From NCBI GenBank assembly GCA_001749745.1, contig JWTM01000396.1, forward strand, positions 1 through 64,000: a DNA stretch of 64,000 nt, read 5' to 3'. Within the stretch, counting starts at the first letter, position 1. Each line of letters begins with the position of its first letter. Of the stretch, positions 34,983 through 42,742 are shown one piece after another. Made by a program: the position numbers and the translations under genes. The notes under the pieces were generated by a model that saw only the letters and a program-made list of their open reading frames with translations, was not told where the DNA came from and made no database searches. Source of the DNA: Candidatus Marispirochaeta associata. Its GTDB lineage: Bacteria; Spirochaetota; Spirochaetia; JC444; Marispirochaetaceae.

Positions 34983-35132
34983 TACTGTTCCCAATCGTGC
35001 GGATAAAACCGATCCAACTGCCGTCGGTAGGGCTAGATAGTACTCATTATGTATAGTCCGCGACCGCTTCCGGCGTAACCGTCGGCTTGATATCAATTTA
35101 CTCGACCTTCATCCGCACGATCGGGAACAGTA
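34983..35132. mobile_element. Miniature inverted-repeat element (150 bp)
   Basis: Left end 34983-35004 begins TACTGTTCCCAATCGTGCGG; right end 35111-35132 is its reverse complement with one mismatch in 22. The 106-bp interior has no gene. Same length and terminal pattern as the element at 18566, though the interiors have diverged; GGCGTAA recurs about 38 bp before the right repeat in both. It lies 7 nt beyond the stop codon of the DUF1638-hydantoinase gene. Confidence 0.72.
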
Positions 35133-35139
35133 ATAGGAA

Positions 35140-37887
35140 CTAAGCTAGATCGGGCAGTCCCCGGACGACCGCCTCCACGCAACGTTCCAAAAGGATCACC
35201 TCTCCCTTGCCGGTACGGCCGATTCGGTCCCAGGTCGCCAGCTCCACCGCCGAGGCGCTGGTGCCCGCGGCTTTGGCTCGCTCCCGGGCCTCATCGATTA
35301 GCCGCTCTTCCAGTTTAAGCTGGGCGGAGAGGAGATCCGTGTAGATCGTCTCGTCCGCACCGGTAAGACGAAAACCGTCCGCCGCCGGAAGGATCGATCC
35401 AGCGGCACTACCTCGTACCTCGGAGGTGATCGCCCCCAGCGCATTGGCCACGTCGCCGTTTTCCGGGTATTCCGCTTTACATCCCAGGATACTCTCGATG
35501 CCCTTGAGGAGATAGGGGGCCGCCGCACCGAGCCCCAGAATAGGAGCTTTGGGCCTGAGTTCGATGGTCGCTCTTTCCGAGCCGCCCCCGACCAGAAGCG
35601 GCAAGGCGGGATCGTCCAAGGGGAGGCCGAGCAGTTTGGCAATTACCCCGGATGCAAGCTGCCTGTCCGCCAATTTCCAAATGCGGCGGATCAACTCCTC
35701 GCTACTGATGCTGCTCGCTTGTGCAATCAGTTCGATTCCGACCACCGCGATGCTGCGCTCGCCCAGGAAGAGGCGCTTCTCATAGTGAAGCAGATCCGTC
35801 GGCGTAAGGCCAAGTACCTCAATCGAACGGACCGAGAGCAAGCGCTCGAGCTTGACGAAGCGCCAGTGACCCAGACCCGCCTCGTCCGCCAGAGCAAGGA
35901 GGCTCCTGGGACCGGTTTTGAGCACCTCGAGGGCCGCTGCTTCGCTGCGGTTCATCTCGAATGGGGGCAGTTTTCCGGTATAGCGGAATATCTGGGCCGG
36001 TCGGGTTGAGTCGGCGAGGCTGTCAATCTCAGTCGTGAGAGCGGAGAGGAGCGGAAGCTCTTCCGTACGCAATCGGCACAGAGGGGTAACCCGCTTGGGC
36101 CCCAAATGGAGCTCTCCCCGTTCGAAGATGATTGCGCTGTCGCCGCCGAGTCCGAGGGTGACCATGTCGACCGCTTGTACATGGGTGCGGTGGATGCCTA
36201 TCATTGCGCCGTTGGGGTCTGCTTCGACCGCGCCGCCGGAGATGTGCCCGATGTCGGAGGTCGTCCCGCCCACGTCGATGACGGTGGCCTCGCTGAGGCC
36301 CGAGAGGTACCTAGCTCCGGCGATGCTCGCCGCCGGGCCCGAGAGGGCCGTTTCGATAGGATGCTCCATGGCGAAAGAGGCGTTCATCAGAAATCCGTCG
36401 CCTCGCACGAAGAGCACCGGCGCCTCGATCCCCAAACCGGCGAGACAGGATTCGATGGCGTGGAAAAAGGTCTCCAGGTGGGGAATAATCCCGGCGTTCA
36501 GCACCGCCGTGGAGGCTCGAACGGTAAAATCGAGCTGACCGGAGAGTTCGTGACCGGTACAGACCATCAAGCCGGTCTCCTTTGTAAGGATCGCGGCGAT
36601 TTCCTGCTCATGTCGGGGATTTACGCTGCCCCCATAGCCGGAGACTGCGAAGGCCCTGACGCCCTGCTTCTGCATCCTTTGCGCCGTACGGCGGATCTCT
36701 TCCGGATCAACTGCTTCGAGCTCCTCTCCGGCGATGCTCATCCGGCCGGCGATGATCTTCACCGGTTCGTGATCGATCCCGGCGGGAAGTTCGCCGCCGA
36801 GGGGCATCAGGAGGAGTCCCACGCTCTGACGGTTATCCTCAACGATCGCATTGGTCGCCAGGGTGGTGGAGACCGAGACGATCTCCGTTTTGGATATCTC
36901 CTGCGACGGAAGTTGAGCCAGCGCTCTACCTATACCCTCGGTGTAGTCCCATGGCGTGGTGAGGGCCTTGGCCTTGGCCAGTACCCGGGATTCCTTGAGG
37001 TCGAAGAGGGCGGCGTCGGTATAGGTTCCGCCGGCGTCTATCCCGAGTCCGTAGCGCCGCTCCGGTCCGGGCCGGCCGCTTTTCCCTGGAATGGTGCGGA
37101 TCCGTCGCTCTTCACTGTAGTTATCTCCGATCGATTCGGGATCGGCCGCCGCCAGCTTCCCCGCTGCGGCATCAAAATAGCTGACCTGACCGGGATGGAT
37201 GATCAGGATCTCATCGTCCTCTTCAGTCGCATCCAGGGCCCGCTCGATGAGGCGGGAGCTGCCGCGGATCGTCTCGGTTTGCCAGCCGAACTCGCTGCCC
37301 ATCGAATCTACGTAGCTGCGGTAGCGTTCCTGATCCCCGGCGCCGGTATCGATGAAGACCGCTCGCTTGTAGTTCCGCTTCCAGGAGTGGGTGAACTCGA
37401 GAATCGCCTCGGCATTCTCTTTTCCGTAGCGTTGGCTCAAGACCTCCGGGGCGGTGTCGGCCTTGGAGAGTCGGATAGGATCGGTTTTCGGTTTCTCTTC
37501 CGGGCGTCCTTTAGGCTGCACCTGCTCTTCGAACCAGCCGGCGGAGATATAGTAGGTCCCCGGTATCCGGCGGAACTGCTCCGCGTAGGCCGCGTCCGAA
37601 CCCAGAAAGAGGGCGATGCAGTCATGTACCTTCGGGATGGCTATGGGAACCCTCCCGGCCTTCAAGCCGGCCGAACCGGTGCCGCACAAACCGTAGAGGA
37701 GAACAATCTTTTCGTACTCTTGACTCGAATCGATCTCATTCTGGAGCGACTCTCGAAGGCGATGCGGTTCGGCGTGCAGTCCTCCTTCTAGGTAAACGAT
37801 ATCGAGATCTTCCCGGCCTTCCTTCTGGGAGCGAAGCTTCTCAATATCCGTTTTAAAAACTCCGCAAGCGATAAGCTTGATGCTCAT
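35140..37887 (-). CDS. DUF1638-hydantoinase/oxoprolinase (HyuA-like) fusion protein
   Basis: About 915 aa in two parts. Residues 1-240 match DUF1638 (IKLIACGVFKTDIEKL; VLLYGLCGTGSAGLKAG; GTYYISAGWFEEQ). From about 278 an ASKHA-fold hydantoinase/oxoprolinase A-type domain begins: YGLGIDAGGTYTDAALFD, STTLATNAIVED, then SGPAASIAGARYL and VIDVGGTTSDIG. Such proteins are ATPases acting on ureido or lactam rings or reactivating corrinoid proteins. No HyuB-like partner or corrinoid protein is nearby. I use ATG 37887 (ATGA overlap with the ureohydrolase) over GTG 37902. It ends the LacI-controlled - strand operon. Confidence 0.78.
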   Translation of the reverse strand: MSIKLIACGVFKTDIEKLRSQKEGREDLDIVYLEGGLHAEPHRLRESLQNEIDSSQEYEKIVLLYGLCGTGSAGLKAGRVPIAIPKVHDCIALFLGSDAAYAEQFRRIPGTYYISAGWFEEQVQPKGRPEEKPKTDPIRLSKADTAPEVLSQRYGKENAEAILEFTHSWKRNYKRAVFIDTGAGDQERYRSYVDSMGSEFGWQTETIRGSSRLIERALDATEEDDEILIIHPGQVSYFDAAAGKLAAADPESIGDNYSEERRIRTIPGKSGRPGPERRYGLGIDAGGTYTDAALFDLKESRVLAKAKALTTPWDYTEGIGRALAQLPSQEISKTEIVSVSTTLATNAIVEDNRQSVGLLLMPLGGELPAGIDHEPVKIIAGRMSIAGEELEAVDPEEIRRTAQRMQKQGVRAFAVSGYGGSVNPRHEQEIAAILTKETGLMVCTGHELSGQLDFTVRASTAVLNAGIIPHLETFFHAIESCLAGLGIEAPVLFVRGDGFLMNASFAMEHPIETALSGPAASIAGARYLSGLSEATVIDVGGTTSDIGHISGGAVEADPNGAMIGIHRTHVQAVDMVTLGLGGDSAIIFERGELHLGPKRVTPLCRLRTEELPLLSALTTEIDSLADSTRPAQIFRYTGKLPPFEMNRSEAAALEVLKTGPRSLLALADEAGLGHWRFVKLERLLSVRSIEVLGLTPTDLLHYEKRLFLGERSIAVVGIELIAQASSISSEELIRRIWKLADRQLASGVIAKLLGLPLDDPALPLLVGGGSERATIELRPKAPILGLGAAAPYLLKGIESILGCKAEYPENGDVANALGAITSEVRGSAAGSILPAADGFRLTGADETIYTDLLSAQLKLEERLIDEARERAKAAGTSASAVELATWDRIGRTGKGEVILLERCVEAVVRGLPDLA

Positions 37888-38747
37888 AATCTGTTTTTCC
37901 ACTCCATGTAGGCGATGATCTTATAGAGGAGTTTAGCCGCCAGCATGGGGGAAGCGTGAGTCCCGTCGGGACAGAGCTCGACGATATCGAAGCCGATGAT
38001 CCTGCTCTCTTCCGCTACCCGGCGGATCAGCTTCAGAACCTGGTACCAGCCGAGTCCACCCGGCTGGGGGGTGCCGGTTGAGGGGAGCACCGAGGGGTCG
38101 AAGACATCCAGATCGATAGTGAGGTAGACTTGAGAGCTCAATTTGGAACAGAGCCGCTCGATCCATTCCTCGTTATCATGGATTTCATGGGCGTAGAAGA
38201 TTCGTTCTCTATCGAGTCCCGCCAATTCCGATCGGTCCATACTGCGGATTCCGGCCTGGAGGATGGGGGCCCGTTCGGCGATCCGGGCCATTACGCAGGC
38301 GTGATTGAAGGGGGACCCGTGATAGCTCTCTCTTCGGTCTCCGTGGGCGTCGAGCTGAACTACCGTAAGCTCCTCGGCGTGCGCGGCCGCGGCCCAGGCG
38401 GCGCCGATGCTGACCGAATGCTCCCCGCCGAGGACGACGGGAATCTCTCCTCGTTCGATTGTCGCGGCCGTGCGCTCCTCTACTTCCCGGACCATCGCCG
38501 CGGGATCGGACCCGGCCTCTACCGGCGCTTCCACGTAGATGCCGGCCCGGCAGGGTTCGCTCTGCGTCTCGATGTCGTACTCCTCGAGCTGGTCGGAAAC
38601 GCCTAATAGCTCCGCGGGACCGCGGTCGGCGCCTTTCCGGAAGGTGCTGGTCGCATCGAAGGGAACCGGGATTATTCGGTAGCGGGCGGTCGCAGGATCA
38701 CGACGCTCTTCAGGAAGATCGAGAAAGGGGGGATAGTTGGCTCTCAT
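37884..38747 (-). CDS. Agmatinase-like ureohydrolase
   Basis: Binuclear Mn hydrolase of the arginase/agmatinase family, about 287 aa, which removes urea from a guanidino compound. Metal ligands are visible: GGEHSVSIG, VQLDAHGDRRES and TIDLDVFDPS; GFDIVELCPD follows as in agmatinases. I start at ATG 38747 (RANYPPFLD...), since the upstream extension is not family-like. The setting, between a TIM-barrel sugar isomerase and a hydantoinase-type protein, is odd for polyamine synthesis and hints at a guanidino-bearing substrate other than agmatine. Confidence 0.83.
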   Translation of the reverse strand: MRANYPPFLDLPEERRDPATARYRIIPVPFDATSTFRKGADRGPAELLGVSDQLEEYDIETQSEPCRAGIYVEAPVEAGSDPAAMVREVEERTAATIERGEIPVVLGGEHSVSIGAAWAAAAHAEELTVVQLDAHGDRRESYHGSPFNHACVMARIAERAPILQAGIRSMDRSELAGLDRERIFYAHEIHDNEEWIERLCSKLSSQVYLTIDLDVFDPSVLPSTGTPQPGGLGWYQVLKLIRRVAEESRIIGFDIVELCPDGTHASPMLAAKLLYKIIAYMEWKNRL

Positions 38748-38760
38748 TACGCCGCTCAGC

Positions 38761-39528
38761 TTAGCTCGATCCCAACCACTCCCGCAAGACCCGGGCATCC
38801 TCGGCCAGCTGGTCGGGGGAGTCTCCCCGGACGAACTCGAGTAGCGCATAGTGGTCCTTCTCGGAACGGGAGGTTAGCTCCAGATAGCGCTTCCAGGTAT
38901 GGGCGCCGTCGGCGAGGGGAAACTGATGCTGTCGGTCGAGCCAGTGGAAGACGTGCAGATGGGCGAGTCGCGGCAGTACCAGACCCAGTCCCTCGAGCGC
39001 ATATTCCGGGGCGGCGCCGTTGGGAGGTTGCCAGTAACAGAGGATGTTCTCGTCGCGGGCGGCATCCAGGAGTTGCTTCGCCGATTCATTGGTCTCGGTC
39101 ATTGTATTCCGATGATACTCGTAAGCGATGGCGATTCCTCGTTTCCGGGATAACTCTGCAATGCGGCGGGCGTCCTCGCATACCGCTGAACGGTCCTGTT
39201 CCGTATACCGGGATAGCGGTTTCTCCGGGCCCGCCCAGACTCGTATCAGCGGCGCATGTAGCGCGACCGCGGTATCGAGCACGCGGTCGAATGATAGCCC
39301 TTCCTCCTCCGAAGAACCGAGTCGATAGTAGGAACCGTAGCTCACAACCTCGATCCCCGTATCCCGGCTCAGGCGGCCGATCCGTATCGCCGCATCGAGG
39401 TCTCCGTGGGGAACATGACGGTCTCCTCCCCATTCGATGCCCTCGAGCCCGTTTTCCCGGCAAAGCTCGATGATTCGTTCCGGACTGAGATCGCGGAAGG
39501 TGATCGACACCAGTCCGGGTTTAAGCAT
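38761..39528 (-). CDS. Sugar phosphate isomerase/epimerase (xylose-isomerase-like TIM barrel)
   Basis: 255 aa of the AP-endonuclease-2/xylose-isomerase-like superfamily. Metal and substrate residues sit in GLEGIEWGGDRH near 28, AIAYEYHRNTMTE in the middle and LAHLHVFHWL later. Members act as ketose epimerases or inosose dehydratases. It overlaps the Gfo/Idh gene by 8 bp. A second member of the family is encoded on the other arm of the locus (44149), so the two arms may act on related sugars. Confidence 0.8.
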   Translation of the reverse strand: MLKPGLVSITFRDLSPERIIELCRENGLEGIEWGGDRHVPHGDLDAAIRIGRLSRDTGIEVVSYGSYYRLGSSEEEGLSFDRVLDTAVALHAPLIRVWAGPEKPLSRYTEQDRSAVCEDARRIAELSRKRGIAIAYEYHRNTMTETNESAKQLLDAARDENILCYWQPPNGAAPEYALEGLGLVLPRLAHLHVFHWLDRQHQFPLADGAHTWKRYLELTSRSEKDHYALLEFVRGDSPDQLAEDARVLREWLGSS

Positions 39529-40765
39529 CCCTCAGCTCCCAGGATCTGCCGGGTTCGGCCCAGGCAGCGCCGAGTTCGGAGAAACTCGATCCTGTCTCCA
39601 GGATACGGCGACAGAGGCTTTCGATACCCGGTACGGCAGTATTCATACCTGTCGCCTTGGGATCGTTCCATTCGCCCCGCGTTCGGTGATTCTTCAAGCG
39701 CGCAGGCTCAATCGAGGTAATCGGAACCTCCCGGAAGAGGGCTTCCACAAGGGCCGTATGCTGCCAGGCGTTCTCGATGGTACAGACCGGCCGCCTTTTT
39801 TCGGTAATGGCGATCGCCGTATCGATGAATATCCGCAGATTAGGATCTATGCCGGAGGAGGAGATCTCCTCGATCAATACCTCTCCACTGTCGGGTCGGG
39901 TGTTGAGGTAAACCTGAGCCGTGCCGTGAAAATTCCAGCGGATACGGCCCCGGCGAAAGATGAACTCTGTTTCCGGATCCCGCTTCTCACTACAGGCATG
40001 GGTGGCAGCATAGCTTAGAATGATTCCATCCGTCGTTTGGCAGCGGATGAACTGGGTGTCCGCGGATTCAATGGCCTGAGCCCGGTACTGTTCGCCGTAA
40101 TATTTTACCGGAAGGGCGGTTTCGTTCCGTGATTCTCCGGCCACATAGAGCATGTTTTGTAAGAAGTGGGCCCCGGCGTTTTGAATAGGGGAGTCGTAGA
40201 CCGGTCGGCCCTCCCGCTTCAGGGCTCCGGCCCAGCTGTTCCGGTCGTAGTAAGCGCTCGACCGGGGCCAGCAGAGGACGGTGCGGATCTCCTCGAGCTC
40301 ACCCAGTTCACGATTGAGCCGGATCTCCTTTATGCGTTGAATCGCCGGGGTGAGCAGGTGCTGATACCCGATAATAAGCTGCTTGCCGTTCCGCTTGCAG
40401 GCCTTCCGCATCTCTTCCGCGTCGGCTGCGGTCGCTGCGGCCGGTTTCTCGCAGAAGACATGGAAACCGGCCTCCATGGCCGCCACGCTGTGTTCGGCAT
40501 GATCGCTAATTCCGGTGGGAACGGTTACCAGATCCAGGCGTCCCTGTTCCCCTTGCAGGATTTCGCTGATGCTCCGATAGAGCCGGGCACCGCTTTCCCG
40601 GATGCGACGGTACTCTTCGGGATACTGCTCGGCCTGGTGAACGACGACCGCATCTATCCGGGCCAGACCCAATTCCGCACACCGGCCGAGGGATTGGTGA
40701 TGGGTTTTTGCATAACCGCCGATGCCGATTATCCCGACCCGCAGAGGGCCTGCTTCGGTGCTCAG
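39521..40765 (-). CDS. Gfo/Idh/MocA-family oxidoreductase, apparent CTG start
   Basis: NAD(P)-dependent sugar or cyclitol dehydrogenase, about 414 aa. The frame upstream of TTG 40672 encodes the Rossmann motif RVGIIGIGGYAKTHH, so the protein must start earlier. The only usable start after an in-frame stop is CTG 40765, 6 nt behind a good AGGAG. Downstream are GFHVFCEKPAAAT (catalytic EKP motif) and the usual C-terminal sheet domain. The SD overlaps the SDR stop region, implying coupled translation. Starting at TTG 40672 would remove the coenzyme-binding loop. Confidence 0.82.
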   Translation of the reverse strand: MSTEAGPLRVGIIGIGGYAKTHHQSLGRCAELGLARIDAVVVHQAEQYPEEYRRIRESGARLYRSISEILQGEQGRLDLVTVPTGISDHAEHSVAAMEAGFHVFCEKPAAATAADAEEMRKACKRNGKQLIIGYQHLLTPAIQRIKEIRLNRELGELEEIRTVLCWPRSSAYYDRNSWAGALKREGRPVYDSPIQNAGAHFLQNMLYVAGESRNETALPVKYYGEQYRAQAIESADTQFIRCQTTDGIILSYAATHACSEKRDPETEFIFRRGRIRWNFHGTAQVYLNTRPDSGEVLIEEISSSGIDPNLRIFIDTAIAITEKRRPVCTIENAWQHTALVEALFREVPITSIEPARLKNHRTRGEWNDPKATGMNTAVPGIESLCRRILETGSSFSELGAAWAEPGRSWELRDA

Positions 40766-40774
40766 ATGCTACTC

Positions 40775-41569
40775 CTATAGCCTGGGCAGGTGAATCCCGC
40801 CGTCCACATAGAAGACATTCCCCGGAGAGAAGGGGAACTGACCCTCGGCCAGGCTGAGCACCGCTTTGCCGGTATCCTCCGCTGTTCCCCATCGTCCCTG
40901 GGGAACCAGCCCCTCGGCAAAGAGGGCCTCGTACTTCTCCTTTACCCCGGCGGTCATATCGGTGGCCATGATTCCCGGACGCACCTCGTAAACCTGGATG
41001 CCCTCCTCCGCCAGTCGGGCGGCGAAGAGCTTGGCAGCCATACCTATTCCCGCCTTAGAGACGCAGTACTCCCCGCGGTTCACCGAAGCGATCTCCGCCG
41101 AAATGGAAGATACGAAGATCACCGATCTCTCACGCGCGCCTGCCTTGACCCAGCGGGCGCTTACGTCCCTGGTCAGGAAGTAGGGCCCTTTGAGGTTGAT
41201 ATCCATCAGCCGCTGGAATGACTCCTCCCCGGCCTCCAGGATATCGAGCCGTTCCTTAGGCGCCACTCCGGCGTTGTTGACCAGGGTCGTGAAGGCATCA
41301 CCGAATTCGGTAAAGGCTGTTTCAACCATGCGCTTCCGATCATCGCCTCTAGATACGTCTCCCTGTATAGGCAGGAAGCGCTGCCGTTCCGCTTGAGCTC
41401 TCTCTCGGCAGAGGGCTATCGCCTCTTCCGCCGCCTTTTTGTTTCCGGCGTAGTTGATCAGAACCGACCAGCCCCGGGCTGCGGCTTCGAGGGCGATCCC
41501 TCGACCCAGACCGCGGCTCGCACCGGTAATCAACATGGCAGGGGGTAGGTTAGGGCTTGTAGAATCCAT
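40775..41569 (-). CDS. Short-chain dehydrogenase/reductase (FabG-like)
   Basis: 264 aa. Cofactor motif TGASRGLGRGIALEA near 16-30, LVNNAGVAP near 95, catalytic Ser in IFVSSISAEI and YCVSKAG (Tyr-x-x-x-Lys). C-terminal FSPGNVFYVDGGIHLPRL is typical of FabG-like reductases. It is second in the operon, 22 nt after LacI, and lies before the Gfo/Idh gene; a sugar or sugar-acid dehydrogenase is more likely here than fatty acid synthesis. AGGAGAGAG precedes the start. Confidence 0.87.
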   Translation of the reverse strand: MDSTSPNLPPAMLITGASRGLGRGIALEAAARGWSVLINYAGNKKAAEEAIALCRERAQAERQRFLPIQGDVSRGDDRKRMVETAFTEFGDAFTTLVNNAGVAPKERLDILEAGEESFQRLMDINLKGPYFLTRDVSARWVKAGARERSVIFVSSISAEIASVNRGEYCVSKAGIGMAAKLFAARLAEEGIQVYEVRPGIMATDMTAGVKEKYEALFAEGLVPQGRWGTAEDTGKAVLSLAEGQFPFSPGNVFYVDGGIHLPRL

Positions 41570-41591
41570 TCTCTCTCCTATTCTATACTGT

Positions 41592-42578
41592 CTATATGGT
41601 TTCGCCGCGGATCAGCTCACTCTTCAGAGTGAGGGCCAAGGTATCTTCGTTGCGTTCGATAATCCGGCCGTAGAGCCAGCGAGCCGCCTCGCTGATCATT
41701 TCGTCGATCGGCATGCGCATGGTCGTCAATACCGGAGATATCAGCTTTCTGACCGGTGATGCGTCGAAGCCGCTCAGGCCCAGTTGTTCGGGGATCCGTA
41801 CCCCCCGAGCCAGCGCCAACTGATAGAGATAGACGGCCAAGACATCATTAAAGGCTACACAGGCATCGTAATGGTCGAGGATCTCCGACAGTATCCGATC
41901 GAGATCGGAGAACCGCTTTACCGCTACGATCCGGTCGGGGCCGTTCCTAAGTCCCGCCTCGGCACAGGCGTCGAGAAAGCCCAGCCGCCGCTGCTCAGAA
42001 ATCGCACGAATGGGTGGAAAGTCGAGAAAACAGGGGGAGCCTGTTTTGCGGACTTCCAGGATCTTCCGGGTCAAGCGCTGGGTACCTAGACGATGATCAC
42101 AGTCGATATAGTTAAACTTCTCCGGGCGACGGTTGAGCAGCACGAAGGGAACCTCGAGCTTCTCCATCATCTCCACACTCTCGGAGGCGGGAGAGCAGAA
42201 GGCGAACAGTACGCCGTCTAGTCCGCCAACCTTCTTGCTCCCCAGATGTTCATGTGAGCGGTCGACCACATCGGTGATGATATTGACCCGGGTGTCGTCG
42301 AAACTGGATCGAATCGTGTTGAGCATCCCCGTCATCTCATAGAAGAGGTGTAGATGACCTTCTTCGAGGTGGGGCAGAAAGAGGGCTATATTGAGGATGG
42401 CCCGCCCTCGATGTTTGCGGATCGGCCGTTTGGTATAGCCCAGCTCCTCGGCGGTGGACAGGATGAGGCGCTTCTTCTCGTCGCTGATGAGAATCGAATT
42501 GTTCAAAACCCGGGAGACGGTGCTGGCTGAAAGTCCAACCCGCTCCGCTATATCATAGACCGTTACCCGCTTAGCCAT
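41592..42578 (-). CDS. LacI-family regulator of the divergent carbohydrate locus
   Basis: 328 aa: helix-turn-helix VTVYDIAERVGLSASTVSRV at the N-terminus and a sugar-binding domain. It heads the - strand operon and faces the GH88 operon. Two nearly identical palindromes, TTGCGTGCAA (its own side) and TTGCATGCAA (GH88 side), flank the intergenic region, so it probably represses both arms and itself. Shine-Dalgarno GGAGGAG. The ligand is presumably a product of GH88 or of the dehydrogenases. Confidence 0.9.
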   Translation of the reverse strand: MAKRVTVYDIAERVGLSASTVSRVLNNSILISDEKKRLILSTAEELGYTKRPIRKHRGRAILNIALFLPHLEEGHLHLFYEMTGMLNTIRSSFDDTRVNIITDVVDRSHEHLGSKKVGGLDGVLFAFCSPASESVEMMEKLEVPFVLLNRRPEKFNYIDCDHRLGTQRLTRKILEVRKTGSPCFLDFPPIRAISEQRRLGFLDACAEAGLRNGPDRIVAVKRFSDLDRILSEILDHYDACVAFNDVLAVYLYQLALARGVRIPEQLGLSGFDASPVRKLISPVLTTMRMPIDEMISEAARWLYGRIIERNEDTLALTLKSELIRGETI

Positions 42579-42599
42579 ACTCCTCCGCTCGCTCGATTA

Positions 42600-42609
42600 T
42601 TGCACGCAA
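42600..42609. promoter_or_regulatory. Operator 1, lacI side
   Basis: TTGCACGCAA; on the - strand TTGTTGCGTGCAATAA, matching the other operator at 15 of 16 positions. A TTGACA box lies about 30 nt upstream on the - strand. Confidence 0.6.
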
Positions 42610-42645
42610 CAAAAATAGTGGGCTATCGGCAACTCTTTGTCAAGT

Positions 42646-42668
42646 CTGGTGTCCTCGATCTTGCGGAT
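42646..42668 (+). repeat. Solo terminal repeat of the IS/miniature family
   Basis: GTGTCCTCGATCTTGCGGAT (42649-42668) matches the IS left end with few changes. No partner repeat is seen within several hundred bases, so it looks like a relic. It sits between the two operators. Confidence 0.5.
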
Positions 42669-42681
42669 GCTGAAAGAATAC

Positions 42682-42710
42682 TTGACAACCGGAACAAAGG
42701 CGATTAAGGT
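42682..42710 (+). promoter_or_regulatory. Promoter of the GH88 operon
   Basis: TTGACA (42682-42687), 17-nt spacer, TAAGGT (42705-42710). Operator 2 begins 5 nt downstream, covering the start site. Confidence 0.55.
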
Positions 42711-42714
42711 GTTG

Positions 42715-42724
42715 TTGCATGCAA
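42715..42724. promoter_or_regulatory. Operator 2, GH88 side
   Basis: Perfect palindrome TTGCATGCAA within TTGTTGCATGCAATAA, placed at the predicted transcription start. Confidence 0.62.
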
Positions 42725-42742
42725 TAAAGAAAAGGAGGGCCC

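Noticed and set aside
36106..37791. A 561-codon open frame on the + strand
   Set aside because: It is antisense to the DUF1638-hydantoinase gene, has no recognisable domain and a composition typical of frames opposite high-GC genes.
35140..37887. Corrinoid-protein reactivator as part of a methyltransferase system
   Set aside because: No corrinoid protein, methyltransferase or ferredoxin-type domain is encoded nearby; kept only as one possibility for the fusion.
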